Source: Francisella sp. SYW-9 (GTDB lineage: Bacteria; Pseudomonadota; Gammaproteobacteria; Francisellales; Francisellaceae). From it: a stretch of 64,000 nucleotides of DNA. The stretch lies in the NCBI RefSeq assembly GCF_008711465.1, contig NZ_VXKQ01000030.1, forward strand, positions 122,594-186,593, in the 5' to 3' direction. How positions within the stretch are numbered: the stretch's first letter is position 1; each line of letters opens with the position of its first letter. The position numbers and the translations under genes are program-made. Under the pieces are notes generated by a model, which was given only the letters and a program-made list of their open reading frames with translations, was not told where the DNA came from and made no database searches. Positions 46,648 through 56,110 of this stretch are shown here, in pieces.

Positions 46648-47673
46648 ATGAATATTTCGCAAAAAATTTCTCAGATAAAACTCTCCCATCGTCGAAAAAA
46701 TATATTAACTAATGAATGGATTTTGGTATCACCACATAGATTAAATAGACCTTGGCAAGGTCAATCTGAAGAAAATATAAAAGATACACGTCCAGAGTAT
46801 GATGAAAACTGCTATCTATGTCCTACAAATACTAGAGCAAATGGCGAGACAAACCCAGACTTTAAAGAGACATTTATATTTGAAAATGATTTTTCGGCTC
46901 TTTCAAAAGAAAAAATAGCAAAAGATCTAGAGATCAATGATGATTTATTTCAAGTAAGTGGCGCAACAGGTGTTGCTAAAGTTGTCTGCTTCTCTGCTAA
47001 ACACAACTTAACTATGGCATCTATGCAAGAGAGTGACATAACTAAAGTAATTGATTTATGGTCAGATGAAGTCTCTGCTCTAAGCAAGAAGTACCAATGG
47101 GTTCAAGTTTTTGAAAACAAAGGATCTATTATGGGATGCTCAAACCCTCACCCTCATGGTCAAATATGGGCTTGTGACTTTTTACCAACTGAAGCTCAAA
47201 AAGAAGAACATTCTCAAAAAGAATATTTTGAAAAGAATAGATCTAATATGCTTTTAGACTATACAAATCGTGAAATTAACGAAAAAGAAAGAATAATTTA
47301 TCAAAATGATGATTGGCTAGTTGTTGTACCATTTTGGGCAACATGGCCTTATGAAACATTACTTTTACCAAAATTCAAATGTTCACACCTAAACTTTTTA
47401 ACTTCAGAACAGAGTGTATCACTTGCTAATGCTCTTAAAACATTATTAGTGAAATACGATAAGCTTTTTGATACTTCATTCCCATATTCTATGGGGTGGC
47501 ATGGTTCAATAGGAGCTAAAGAATCTGACCATTGGCAAGTTCACGCACATTTTTACCCACCTTTATTACGCTCTGCCACTGTTAAGAAATTTATGGTAGG
47601 TTTTGAGATGCTTGGTGAATCTCAAAGAGATATTACACCTGAATTAGCAGCACAAGTATTAAGAGAGTTATAG
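46648..47673 (+). CDS. galT: galactose-1-phosphate uridylyltransferase
   Basis: Leloir-pathway enzyme swapping UDP between glucose and galactose phosphates. 341 residues; LTNEWILVSPHRLNRPWQGQ near the N-terminus, CYLCPTN zinc site, catalytic NPHPHGQIWA, and SMGWHGSIG plus HWQVHAHFYPP at the C-terminal part. It precedes galK by 2 bp. No galE or galM is present in the window, so the pathway is completed elsewhere. Confidence 0.97.
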   Translation: MNISQKISQIKLSHRRKNILTNEWILVSPHRLNRPWQGQSEENIKDTRPEYDENCYLCPTNTRANGETNPDFKETFIFENDFSALSKEKIAKDLEINDDLFQVSGATGVAKVVCFSAKHNLTMASMQESDITKVIDLWSDEVSALSKKYQWVQVFENKGSIMGCSNPHPHGQIWACDFLPTEAQKEEHSQKEYFEKNRSNMLLDYTNREINEKERIIYQNDDWLVVVPFWATWPYETLLLPKFKCSHLNFLTSEQSVSLANALKTLLVKYDKLFDTSFPYSMGWHGSIGAKESDHWQVHAHFYPPLLRSATVKKFMVGFEMLGESQRDITPELAAQVLREL

Positions 47674-47675
47674 TC

Positions 47676-48821
47676 ATGAATTGTATTAAAGATAATTTAG
47701 TTAATCGTTTTAAATCTTTGTATAGTACTACCCCAGAGATGTTCTTCTCTCCTGGTAGAGTTAATTTAATTGGTGAACATACTGACTATAATAATGGTTT
47801 TGTAATGCCATTTGCTATAAATAAAGGTACATTTATCGCAATTGCAAAAAGAAAAGATTATATAGTCAATGTATATAGTGAAAACTTAGATGATTCAACA
47901 TCATTTGATCTAACAAAGACTAAACAAGAGATATCTAACACTTGGCAAAACTATATAAAAGGCACTATAAATATTATCAAAGAAGAATTCTCAGCAAATA
48001 TTAAAGGCGCTAATATTTATATCTTTAGTGATTTACCTTTCGGTGCTGGATTATCTTCATCAGCTTCACTAAATACAGCAATATCTTATGCTTATAATGA
48101 AATTTATAAATTAAACATCTCCAAACTAGACCTTGCAAAAATTGCTCAAAAAGTTGAACACTACTATATAGGTACTAAATGCGGTCTTATGGATCAGATG
48201 GCTTGCATATTTTCACAAGAGAATTCTGCTACAATGATTGATTGTGATAGTGACAAACATAATAATATTCCTTTTGAGCTTGATGAGTTATCTGTTTTGA
48301 TTGCAGATACAAATATTAAGCATAATTTAGCTGATTCTGCCTATAATAAACGCAGACAGGTTTGTGAAAATATTGCAAAATTTAACAATATAAAATCACT
48401 AAGAGAACTAGATAATCAAATACTTGAACATACTAAAGCTAATTTCTCTGAAGAAGATTATAAATTAGCACTACATGTGTTTACAGAAAATCAAAGAGTA
48501 ATTGACGCGACTAAAGCTATGCAAAACCAAGACTGGCAGAATCTAGGTAAACTAATGTATCAATCGCATAATTCATTAAAAAATGACTATAAAGTTAGTT
48601 GCGACGAGCTAAACTATCTAGTTGACTTATCAAAAGATTTTACTAATGTTTATGGTGCTAGAATGACTGGAGGTGGTTTTGGTGGTTCAACAATACATCT
48701 TTTACCAAGCAAAATTGTTAAACAATATAGTGACTACTTAGAAAGTAACTACTATTCAAAATTTAATATAAGACCAAACTTTTATATCTCAAAAGCTTGT
48801 CAAGGAACACATAAAATCTAA
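47676..48821 (+). CDS. galK: galactokinase
   Basis: GHMP kinase phosphorylating galactose. 381 residues; substrate signature PGRVNLIGEHTDYNNGFVMP, ATP-binding LPFGAGLSSSASLNTA, and the third motif GARMTGGGFGGSTI. Follows galT by 2 bp. It converges on the HIT-family gene, overlapping by 4 bases. Confidence 0.98.
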   Translation: MNCIKDNLVNRFKSLYSTTPEMFFSPGRVNLIGEHTDYNNGFVMPFAINKGTFIAIAKRKDYIVNVYSENLDDSTSFDLTKTKQEISNTWQNYIKGTINIIKEEFSANIKGANIYIFSDLPFGAGLSSSASLNTAISYAYNEIYKLNISKLDLAKIAQKVEHYYIGTKCGLMDQMACIFSQENSATMIDCDSDKHNNIPFELDELSVLIADTNIKHNLADSAYNKRRQVCENIAKFNNIKSLRELDNQILEHTKANFSEEDYKLALHVFTENQRVIDATKAMQNQDWQNLGKLMYQSHNSLKNDYKVSCDELNYLVDLSKDFTNVYGARMTGGGFGGSTIHLLPSKIVKQYSDYLESNYYSKFNIRPNFYISKACQGTHKI

Positions 48822-49213
48822 AATATTTTTTTAACGCTCGCTATTAAACTATTTTTCTCTAGTTCTGTATAAGGCTTAGATTCAATATTCCCCCACACTG
48901 GAGCTGGCCAAGCTGGATCATTTTCATAACGACCTACTACATGTAAATGCATTTGACTAACTACATTGCCTAAAGTTGCTACATTTAGCTTATCTGCTTT
49001 ATATTCCTCAATAAGAAACTCTGAGAGTTTATTAATAACCTCATTAATATTATATTGCTGAGAATCATCAAGTTGATACCACTCCGTTCTCTCTGTAAAA
49101 GGCACTACTATAAACCATGGTACCGTAGAGTTATTCATTACTAAGATTTTACAGTCCAAATATTCACAAACTTCAAAAGTATCAGCCTCTAAACGAGAAT
49201 CTAGCTTAAACAT
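48818..49213 (-). CDS. HIT-family protein with altered histidine triad
   Basis: 131-residue nucleotide-binding hydrolase-like protein. The triad region reads [14 protein letters not shown], so only two of the three usual histidines are in place; it is followed by the AWPAPVWG stretch that marks a distinct HIT subgroup. Nucleotide phosphoramidase or dinucleoside polyphosphate hydrolase activity is possible. Last gene of the operon beginning at 51403; overlaps kdsB by 8 bp. Confidence 0.85.
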   Translation of the reverse strand: MFKLDSRLEADTFEVCEYLDCKILVMNNSTVPWFIVVPFTERTEWYQLDDSQQYNINEVINKLSEFLIEEYKADKLNVATLGNVVSQMHLHVVGRYENDPAWPAPVWGNIESKPYTELEKNSLIASVKKIF

Positions 49214-49958
49214 TGAAAAGCCCCCTTATTTTATCTAAATCTTGCTGAGTATCAACACCTGCAGGAGTTGGCTTAAGTGCTTGAGCAACAGCTATCTTAT
49301 AGCCATTATATAAAACTCTAAGCTGTTCAAGTGCTTCATATTTTTCTATAGGTGATACAGTCAGTTCTGCATAATGTTTTAGGAAGCCAACCCTATACGT
49401 ATAAATACCAATATGTCTAAAAAATTCCGAAACATTAACTTGTAGATTCTCAGAATGCCCTCTTTCAAAAGGAATTGAAGCTCTACTAAAGTACAATGCA
49501 TAATTATTCTTATCAAAAACTACCTTAACGTTATTAAGATTATAGATATCTTCTGCAGCTAAGATTCTCTCACAAAGAGTAGATACTACAGCTTCAGGCT
49601 TATCTATTAATAACTGCGCAGCTTGCTCAATATTCTCTACTGGTATTAAAGGCTCATCACCTTGGACATTAACTACAACATCTTCATCATCAAATCCCAA
49701 ACTAGTAACAGCTTCAGCAATTCTATCTGTACCAGACTCATGATCATCTCTTGTTAAGATTACTTTTGCACCAAAACCTTCTGCAACATCCTTAATCTCC
49801 TGAGAATCTGTAGCAATAATTATGCTTTTAAATTTCGACTTAGAGACCTGCTCATATACTCTTTGAATCATAGGCTTACCTGCAATATCAGCAAGCATCT
49901 TACCAGGCAAACGTGTTGATTTAAGTCGTGCTGGAATTACAACGTGAATATTAGTCAT
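49206..49958 (-). CDS. kdsB: CMP-KDO synthetase
   Basis: 3-deoxy-manno-octulosonate cytidylyltransferase; activates KDO for lipopolysaccharide core. 250 residues. N-terminal [16 protein letters not shown] (CTP loop), [28 protein letters not shown] and [12 protein letters not shown]. It overlaps the Trm112-like gene upstream by 8 bp and the HIT gene downstream by 8 bp. Confidence 0.97.
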   Translation of the reverse strand: MTNIHVVIPARLKSTRLPGKMLADIAGKPMIQRVYEQVSKSKFKSIIIATDSQEIKDVAEGFGAKVILTRDDHESGTDRIAEAVTSLGFDDEDVVVNVQGDEPLIPVENIEQAAQLLIDKPEAVVSTLCERILAAEDIYNLNNVKVVFDKNNYALYFSRASIPFERGHSENLQVNVSEFFRHIGIYTYRVGFLKHYAELTVSPIEKYEALEQLRVLYNGYKIAVAQALKPTPAGVDTQQDLDKIRGLFNV

Positions 49959-50139
49959 ATTTTTTAACCTCTTCCAAAGTTAATTTCTTTGCTTCTTCAA
50001 CTAACATTACTGGAATATTTTCTTTAATTGGATATGCTAGCTTATCTGCCTTACAAATTAATAACTTATTCTCTTTATCATAATGTAAGCTTGATCTACA
50101 AGCTGCACATACCAATACATTTAAAACTGAATGATCCAC
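49951..50139 (-). CDS. Trm112-family small protein (YcaR-like)
   Basis: 62-residue protein of the Trm112/UPF0434 type. The sequence shows [28 protein letters not shown], a partial zinc-binding ribbon (Cys-x2-Cys plus one Cys), ending in IPVMLVEEA. Its start is GTG at 50139, overlapping the TusA stop by 1 base (TAGTG). In E. coli the YcaR gene also precedes kdsB, so the association is conserved, though the bacterial role is unclear. Confidence 0.88.
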   Translation of the reverse strand: MDHSVLNVLVCAACRSSLHYDKENKLLICKADKLAYPIKENIPVMLVEEAKKLTLEEVKKYD

Positions 50140-50357
50140 TATTTCACCTCGATTACAAATTCATATTTATCTTCTACTTGCTCTGCTTTGACAAGTATAT
50201 AATCATTAACTTTACACCATGCTGGTATATCATGCATAGTCCCAGGATCTGTACATATTACTTTCAACTGTTCACCTGATTGCATACTTCTTAAAGCATT
50301 TTGTGTCTTAATCACAGGCATAGGGCATAATAATCTTTCAAGACTTAATTCTTTCAT
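50139..50357 (-). CDS. TusA-family sulfurtransferase
   Basis: 72-residue sulfur carrier. The signature LLCPMPVIKTQNALR contains the persulfide cysteine at residue 11; beta-strand segments EQLKVICTD, DIPAWCKVN and YEFVIEVK complete the fold. I start at the ATG at 50357, which overlaps the upstream stop (TAATG); an alternative start 4 codons earlier is possible. It may supply sulfur to the PP-loop protein just upstream. Confidence 0.92.
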   Translation of the reverse strand: MKELSLERLLCPMPVIKTQNALRSMQSGEQLKVICTDPGTMHDIPAWCKVNDYILVKAEQVEDKYEFVIEVK

Positions 50358-51403
50358 TATATATACCACTCCTGTTTGATCTCTTCTGCTAGCATAGGTT
50401 TTACAACGATTTCTTTACTTGTTCCATCTGTATAGTTAAACACCATAGTCACTGTTTCAGCATTTTTACCTTGAGTAAATCTACCTAAGACACTAGCTGT
50501 AAATTCCTCATCAGCTTTATCAAAATCTCCATCTATAAGGATCAAAGGACCTCCATGAGATGAGCAATATACATAAGCAAATTGGTTTTTATAACCATTT
50601 AAATAATTATTCTCGCCTTCTTCGCGGCCAATTATTAATTTATATTCAGGTTTGAAACGAAGGTGTCTACCAACCTTTAAAAGCATAATATCATCAAACT
50701 CATACTCTTTTGAGTTTCGTGCTTGCCATAGATCAACTAACTTATCAGAGTATTGTTTATCTGTAAGAAAACAACAGCCCCCAGCAGGAGATGCATAATC
50801 TTCAATACCCCAATCACGAGCCATTTTCATCTGCTCTTTTCTGCCACGACCTGTGATTCCCATTAGCTTAGATCTATCAACCCAACCTTCTCTTTCGGGC
50901 TTAGTCTCTGGTAAGTTTTTTGCACTCAGAGGTCTAAGTAGAAGATCATCAATACCTGATTGTTTTTGTACAACAGGCATGGTACTTCTACGCTGGGACA
51001 TTGGTCTTTGACCAATAACTTCACCTGTTATGATAAAGTCAAAACCATTCTCTATAGCCCACTCTTTTGCTTTACGTACCATAAATATTTTACAATCAAG
51101 GCATGGATTCATATTTGCACCATAGCCATATTTAGGGTTTAGAAGTACATCTTTGTATTCTTCTATTACATCTATGATATGTAGCTTTATACCAAGCTGC
51201 TCAGCAACCCATAGTGCATTATTTCTTTTTTGTTTTTCTTTATCATGTTTACGGATCGCATGAGTATGTCCTTCAACACAAAAGCCCGTAAAAAAATTTA
51301 TACCTTCAACATGTATACCTTGCTCTAACATAAGTTTTGTCGCAAGCATTGAATCAAGACCACCAGATATTAGTGATATTGCTTTTCTTTGTTTATTTTC
51401 CAT
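50357..51403 (-). CDS. PP-loop (MnmA/ThiI-like) tRNA thiolation-type protein
   Basis: About 348 residues. PP-loop SGGLDSMLATKLML activates an ATP-dependent reaction; MNPCLDCKIFMVRKA has two cysteines typical of thiouridine synthases, and a further pair is in SPAGGCCFLTD. It resembles MnmA/ThiI relatives annotated as thiouridylate methyltransferase-like. I start at the ATG at 51403 (MENKQRKAISL), because an upstream one adds 8 residues without function. First gene of the run with TusA, Trm112, KdsB and HIT. The tRNA target is not known. Confidence 0.8.
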   Translation of the reverse strand: MENKQRKAISLISGGLDSMLATKLMLEQGIHVEGINFFTGFCVEGHTHAIRKHDKEKQKRNNALWVAEQLGIKLHIIDVIEEYKDVLLNPKYGYGANMNPCLDCKIFMVRKAKEWAIENGFDFIITGEVIGQRPMSQRRSTMPVVQKQSGIDDLLLRPLSAKNLPETKPEREGWVDRSKLMGITGRGRKEQMKMARDWGIEDYASPAGGCCFLTDKQYSDKLVDLWQARNSKEYEFDDIMLLKVGRHLRFKPEYKLIIGREEGENNYLNGYKNQFAYVYCSSHGGPLILIDGDFDKADEEFTASVLGRFTQGKNAETVTMVFNYTDGTSKEIVVKPMLAEEIKQEWYI

Positions 51404-51506
51404 ATTATTAGTAGTTTTAAAATTCAAATATTAAATATTTGTGATAATTTTAACATATCAGCATTTTATAACTATAGTTTTTGTTAAATGCTATCATTCT
51501 ACTAAA

Positions 51507-52139
51507 TTAAGTTGATGATCTTTTATTATAAAAACTAGCTGTATAATAACCAACCAACGTACCAAGCATTGATCCAGCAATCAAATCACTAGCAAAGTGA
51601 AAATACATCAATAGCTGACTAGCCACGACTAAAGCTGCTAGTAAAGCCCAAAGCCAACGTAACTTAGGAAATAATATCCATGCAGTTACTGAGAATGAAA
51701 GTATAAAAGTTGCATGTCCAGATGGAAATGAACCATACGCACTACCTGAATGAAACCAATTAAAACCATAAACATGATCTCTAATTAGTGAAGGATTATT
51801 ATTGATAAAAGTAGCTGTCCAATATCTACCAAATATTCCCTTCAAAAAATCTTTTAAAATTTGTCCTATAACTACAGCATTTGCTATAAGTAAAACTTTG
51901 TAATCTAAATTATTAGTCTTTTTTATTACAAGTTTAATAAAGAAATAAATATAAAATATAGGAATTAATTCTCTGAGATAAAAGACTATATCATTGGCAA
52001 GAATTTCTAATATTTTGTAACTTCTAGAATGATGATCATGTAAAAACCATACTATCTGTCTATCAACAAAAAAATAGAAAAAAACTATAAGCGCTATTCC
52101 TATTATAAAAAATAAAGCTAGGTTTCTTATGTTAGACAT
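51507..52139 (-). CDS. PAP2-family membrane phosphatase
   Basis: 210-residue integral membrane phosphatase with about six membrane segments. Motifs: KGIFGRYWT (C1-like), GSFPSGHATF (C2) and HFASDLIAG (C3). The periplasmic catalytic face fits removal of phosphate from lipids; Francisella uses LpxE- and LpxF-type enzymes on lipid A, and this one resembles LpxF-like proteins in the FGRYW segment, but I cannot name it surely. A strong AGGAGGT ribosome site lies before the ATG. Confidence 0.85.
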   Translation of the reverse strand: MSNIRNLALFFIIGIALIVFFYFFVDRQIVWFLHDHHSRSYKILEILANDIVFYLRELIPIFYIYFFIKLVIKKTNNLDYKVLLIANAVVIGQILKDFLKGIFGRYWTATFINNNPSLIRDHVYGFNWFHSGSAYGSFPSGHATFILSFSVTAWILFPKLRWLWALLAALVVASQLLMYFHFASDLIAGSMLGTLVGYYTASFYNKRSST

Positions 52140-52273
52140 TCTATTGACCTCCTATACGCAAATTAACGACTAACTTTAACACAAAATAATTTATTCATAT
52201 ATAGTCTCTTTTAAAACGACAGTTATCACCCTATCCGATCACTTAGCGAAATTGAAGTGTAATCACAGAACCT

Positions 52274-52289
52274 ACTCATCATTATGAGT
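52274..52289 (+). repeat. 6-bp perfect hairpin in the PAP2-uvrC gap
   Basis: ACTCAT, loop CATT, ATGAGT, followed by TTTATAA. It lies in the 226-bp gap between the PAP2 gene and uvrC, a few bases from a REP-like palindrome. Together they may end or punctuate the uvrC transcript, but the T-run is on the strand opposite to uvrC. Confidence 0.35.
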
Positions 52290-52297
52290 TTTATAAT

Positions 52298-52327
52298 TAG
52301 ATTCTACGATCAAGTCGGAGAATGACA
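52298..52327. repeat. REP-like palindrome
   Basis: A stem of 9 bp with one mismatch, ATTCTACGA / TCGGAGAAT around TCAAG, flanked by TAG and GACA. The pattern GTCATTCTCCG...AGAATCTA has the same layout as the short palindromic repeats scattered between genes in many gammaproteobacteria. Only one copy is seen here. It lies downstream of uvrC. Confidence 0.5.
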
Positions 52328-52365
52328 TATTTATCTCAGATTAGTTATATAATACATCCTAAACT

Positions 52366-54204
52366 TTAATGAAAACATTCCCAAATCTCTTGAGCTAGTT
52401 TTTTACTAATTCCTTTTACCTTAGAAATTTCATCTACTGATGCTCTACTTAGTTCTTGCCAACCTCCGAAATACATTATTAATGCTTTACGACGCTTAGG
52501 TCCAACTCCTTCGATTTCTTCAATAATTGATGATTGCCTATTTGAGCTAACTTTCTTTCTTTGACCTTTAATAGCATGATCATGTGCAGAGTCTCTAACT
52601 TGACGTAAAAGTAAGAACCCTGGATTATGTTCATCTAATGTATATTCAATATCATCAAAACCTTTGTAAATTTTTTCTTTACCACTAATTCGCTCAACAC
52701 CCTTACCAAGACTGACAAGCTGAACTTTATCTTGAATCCTAAATTCTCTAAATACTGCCTCAGCCTGATGGATCTGCCCTTTACCGCCATCTATTATCAT
52801 TACATCTGGAAGATTATCAGCTTCTAATCCTGAACTTACTCGTCGTGAAACAGCTTGATGAATGGCAGCATAATCATCTCCTGCTTTGACATCTTTGATA
52901 TTATACCTACGATGAGATTTACGATCCTCGCCCTCATCTGTATAAACAACACATGAAGCAATAGTTGCCTCACCTTGAAAATGTGAAATATCAAAACACT
53001 CAATACGTTTAATATCTTGATCAAGTTCAAGAAACTCTTTTAGCGAATCTAAGCGTTTTTGATATTGTGACTTTGAGCTTGTGTATATATTTAGCTTTTG
53101 GCGAGCATTTACCTCTGCTAGCTTTAACCATTTGAGATTATCCGCGGCTGGTGCTAATATCCAGTTTATTGATTGACCTATTTTCTGAGAAATACTTGTC
53201 ATAAGATCTTGTATCTCACTAAAATCAACCTTTGATAAAATTATATTTTTAGGCCAAATATTACGAATTTCATCACCTAAATAAAAATGTGATAAGAATG
53301 CATGCATTATTGAGGTTTTATCCTGACCTTTCGCATCAATACTCCAATGTCTATCTGCAACAACATCACCATTTTGAATCTGTAATAAAGCAATACTTGC
53401 ATAGTTATCTTGTATATAAATACCAATCACATCAAAAGTTTTATCTGCTTGTATATCAACTATTTGCTGTTGCTGTAACTTACGCAGTACTACTAGCTGA
53501 TCACGATATATCTGAGCTTTTTCATACTCAATATTTTCCGAAGCTTGATACATTTTCTCAGATACTTCTTCTAAAACACTACTAAACTTACCCGCCAAAA
53601 ACTTCTTTAATATTACTAATTGCTCATTATATTGTTCTTGAGAAACCAACCCCACACAAGGAGCTAAGCATCTCTTAATCTGATATTGCAAGCATGGTCT
53701 GACTCTAGATTTATAATATGAATTTTCACATTGTCGAATAGGAAATATCTTTTGGATAATATTTAAAGTACTCTTTACTGAAGATATTGAAACATATGGA
53801 CCAAAACACTGACCTTTTTTATATGCTGATTTACCACGATAAAAAGAAACTCTAGGAAACTTGTCATGTGAAATTACTAGATATGGATAGCTTTTATCAT
53901 CTTTAAAAAGGATATTATACTTAGGCCTATGTTGCTTAATTAAATTATTCTCTAATAAATATGCCTCATAATCACTTGGAGTAATGGTTATCTCAATCCT
54001 AACGACTTGAGCTGCCATCATTAAAGTTTTGCTATCTTTAGCACCTTTTGAAAAATAACTATTAACACGATTTTTAAGATTCTTTGCTTTACCTACGTAA
54101 ATTATCTCACCATCTTTATCAATCATACGATAAACACCTGAATGGGTAGTTAGGTTAGCCAAAAAGCTTTTCAAATCAAAATCTTTAGAATTATCAGAAA
54201 TCAT
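52366..54204 (-). CDS. uvrC: excinuclease ABC subunit C
   Basis: Nucleotide excision repair nuclease. 612 residues: GIY-YIG domain at the N-terminus (HSGVYRMIDKDGEIIYVGKA), a UVR motif near residue 205 and the RNase H-like C-terminal nuclease (FDISHFQGEATIASCVV, PDVMIIDGGKGQ), ending with helix-hairpin-helix repeats (IEGVGPKRRKALI, VKGISKKLAQEIW). Single gene, with a REP-like element downstream. Confidence 0.98.
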   Translation of the reverse strand: MISDNSKDFDLKSFLANLTTHSGVYRMIDKDGEIIYVGKAKNLKNRVNSYFSKGAKDSKTLMMAAQVVRIEITITPSDYEAYLLENNLIKQHRPKYNILFKDDKSYPYLVISHDKFPRVSFYRGKSAYKKGQCFGPYVSISSVKSTLNIIQKIFPIRQCENSYYKSRVRPCLQYQIKRCLAPCVGLVSQEQYNEQLVILKKFLAGKFSSVLEEVSEKMYQASENIEYEKAQIYRDQLVVLRKLQQQQIVDIQADKTFDVIGIYIQDNYASIALLQIQNGDVVADRHWSIDAKGQDKTSIMHAFLSHFYLGDEIRNIWPKNIILSKVDFSEIQDLMTSISQKIGQSINWILAPAADNLKWLKLAEVNARQKLNIYTSSKSQYQKRLDSLKEFLELDQDIKRIECFDISHFQGEATIASCVVYTDEGEDRKSHRRYNIKDVKAGDDYAAIHQAVSRRVSSGLEADNLPDVMIIDGGKGQIHQAEAVFREFRIQDKVQLVSLGKGVERISGKEKIYKGFDDIEYTLDEHNPGFLLLRQVRDSAHDHAIKGQRKKVSSNRQSSIIEEIEGVGPKRRKALIMYFGGWQELSRASVDEISKVKGISKKLAQEIWECFH

Positions 54205-54287
54205 CTAATTTTTATTAACTAATATGTATGTGAAAATGTTACCATATATGCAATTTAATTTACTCCATGTAACACAAAATAAACTAC

Positions 54288-54983
54288 ATGTACGAAATAA
54301 TTTCTTTTATAGAAAATAAAATATGGATTATTGAGTATCCTATAAAATATTCAGGTGTTAAATTTAGCTCTCGCACAACATTAGTTAAATTAGATGATAA
54401 TTCAATTCTTATCCATTCACCGTGTAAAATTGATGAAAAGCTTAAACAAGAAATTCTTAAACTTGGTGAAGTAAGTTATATATTTGCTCCAGGTAATTTC
54501 CATCATCTTTATATTAGCTCAGCTCAAGAAGCTTTTCCAAATGCTAAAACTTATATCTGTGAAGGTATTGAAAAAAAACAACCTAATCTAAAATATGATG
54601 GTATTCTTACAGAAAAAGCTTTACTAAATGAATTTCAGCAACAACCTATCCTTGGCTCTAAAGTTATGAATGAAGTAGTATTGCTGCATAAAGAGACAAA
54701 AACTTTGATTGTTGTTGATATCATAGAAAACATTGGAAATAAAACGCAAAATATAGGTTTTGGTATTAAAATATGGTGGCTAATTTTTAGAATGTGGAAC
54801 AAAGCAAAACCAGCACCAGAATACCAGCTTGGATGGAAGGATAAGAAGTTGGCTGCCCAATCTTTACAAACAATATTAGAATGGGATTTTGATAAGATTA
54901 TCCTAGCTCATGGCAACCTAATCATACAAAATGCGAAACAAATTGCTACAACAGCATGGAAAAAACCTCTTAATAAATTATAA
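54288..54983 (+). CDS. DUF4336 metallo-beta-lactamase-like protein
   Basis: 231 residues of the DUF4336 type. The sequence shows FSSRTTLVKLDDNSILIHSP, FAPGNFHHLYISSAQEAFPN and the C-terminal KIILAHGNLI, which resemble a metallo-hydrolase fold with reduced metal ligands. No signal peptide. Two bases separate its stop from rnd, and the two are likely co-transcribed. Function is unknown. Confidence 0.82.
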   Translation: MYEIISFIENKIWIIEYPIKYSGVKFSSRTTLVKLDDNSILIHSPCKIDEKLKQEILKLGEVSYIFAPGNFHHLYISSAQEAFPNAKTYICEGIEKKQPNLKYDGILTEKALLNEFQQQPILGSKVMNEVVLLHKETKTLIVVDIIENIGNKTQNIGFGIKIWWLIFRMWNKAKPAPEYQLGWKDKKLAAQSLQTILEWDFDKIILAHGNLIIQNAKQIATTAWKKPLNKL

Positions 54984-54985
54984 AA

Positions 54986-56083
54986 ATGATAATAAATACA
55001 AATAAACAATTAAATAATTTAATAATTACTTTAGAAAATACAAATAAAATAGCTGTAGATACAGAGTTTTACTGGATGCGCACATACTATCCAGAACTTT
55101 GTCTAATCCAAATAGCTACTAAAAATGAAGTCTTTTTGATAGATACACTTGTAGATCTAGATTTCTCACCTCTTAAGAAGATTTTTGAGAATCAAAATAT
55201 CGAAAAGATTATTCACTCTGCAACAAATGATATTCCTATAATCAAAAGATTTTTCAATTGTGAAGTTAATAATATCTTTGATACTCAGCTTGCAGCAACA
55301 TTTCTTGGCTTTCAAACTCAACTATCCTTAAAATCTCTTATGAAAGAGATCCTCGATATTGACATGGAAAAAGAGTCTCAGTTTTCTGACTGGAGAAAAA
55401 GACCATTATCTGAAAAGCAAATAAACTATGCTATTAAAGATGTTGAACATCTTATAGAAATACGTGATGATCTTAATACAAAGCTTGATAACAGTGACTA
55501 TAAAGATTTCTATAAACAAGAACTTATAGATATTCAAAAGACAGATTTTAACTCAGTTGAGATTATTCATACAAAAATAGGTAATATCCAAAAGTTTGAT
55601 GAAGAAGTTCAAAGAAATGCCATAGCAATAGCACAATGGCGCGAGCAAGTTGCTCAAGAGAAAAATATTCCTGTGAGATTTATGTTTAACAATAAAATCT
55701 TATATCTAATAGCTCATATGAAGCCAAAATCTATCGATGATTTTAAGCATCAAGAGCTAAAGAAACTCAAACCTTGGTTAAAAAAATCAATAATTGATGT
55801 TCTTAAATTAGCTCATAATGTGCAAGAGAGCCTGATTGAGAAAAGACAAATAAGTAGTAAGATATCTTCTGAGATCAATGATAAAATAATTGCTTACTTT
55901 GATGCTCAAACTAAAGATTTTGGTTTTGATAGTAGCTTGATTGGATCGCGAAAAGATATAAAGTCTTTGGCATATAATCTAGGTGTTGATAATAGTTATT
56001 CTAAAGGTAAATTATTAAATGGCTGGAGACACAAAGTAGTTGGTAAAAAATTAAAAGAGTATATACTAGATATCATTAAATAA
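54986..56083 (+). CDS. rnd: ribonuclease D
   Basis: 3'-5' exoribonuclease for tRNA 3' maturation. Exo motifs: IAVDTEFYWMRTYYPELCLI (Exo I), IHSATNDIPIIKRF (Exo II) and YAIKDVEHLIEI (Exo III, Tyr-x3-Asp). An HRDC domain follows (about 205-285) and 365 residues is normal. It follows the DUF4336 gene and precedes a Bcr/CflA exporter. Confidence 0.95.
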   Translation: MIINTNKQLNNLIITLENTNKIAVDTEFYWMRTYYPELCLIQIATKNEVFLIDTLVDLDFSPLKKIFENQNIEKIIHSATNDIPIIKRFFNCEVNNIFDTQLAATFLGFQTQLSLKSLMKEILDIDMEKESQFSDWRKRPLSEKQINYAIKDVEHLIEIRDDLNTKLDNSDYKDFYKQELIDIQKTDFNSVEIIHTKIGNIQKFDEEVQRNAIAIAQWREQVAQEKNIPVRFMFNNKILYLIAHMKPKSIDDFKHQELKKLKPWLKKSIIDVLKLAHNVQESLIEKRQISSKISSEINDKIIAYFDAQTKDFGFDSSLIGSRKDIKSLAYNLGVDNSYSKGKLLNGWRHKVVGKKLKEYILDIIK

Positions 56084-56110
56084 TATAGTAAAATATTCTG
56101 CTTTTTCTCA

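Noticed and set aside
50357..51403. Assignment of the PP-loop protein as MnmA
   Set aside because: Its PP-loop and cysteine motifs are related, but the length and the GGCCFLTD tail differ from MnmA, so I kept a general call.
51507..52139. Firm naming of the PAP2 protein as LpxF or LpxE
   Set aside because: Motifs fit the family in general; without comparison to the known proteins the lipid A specificity cannot be stated.
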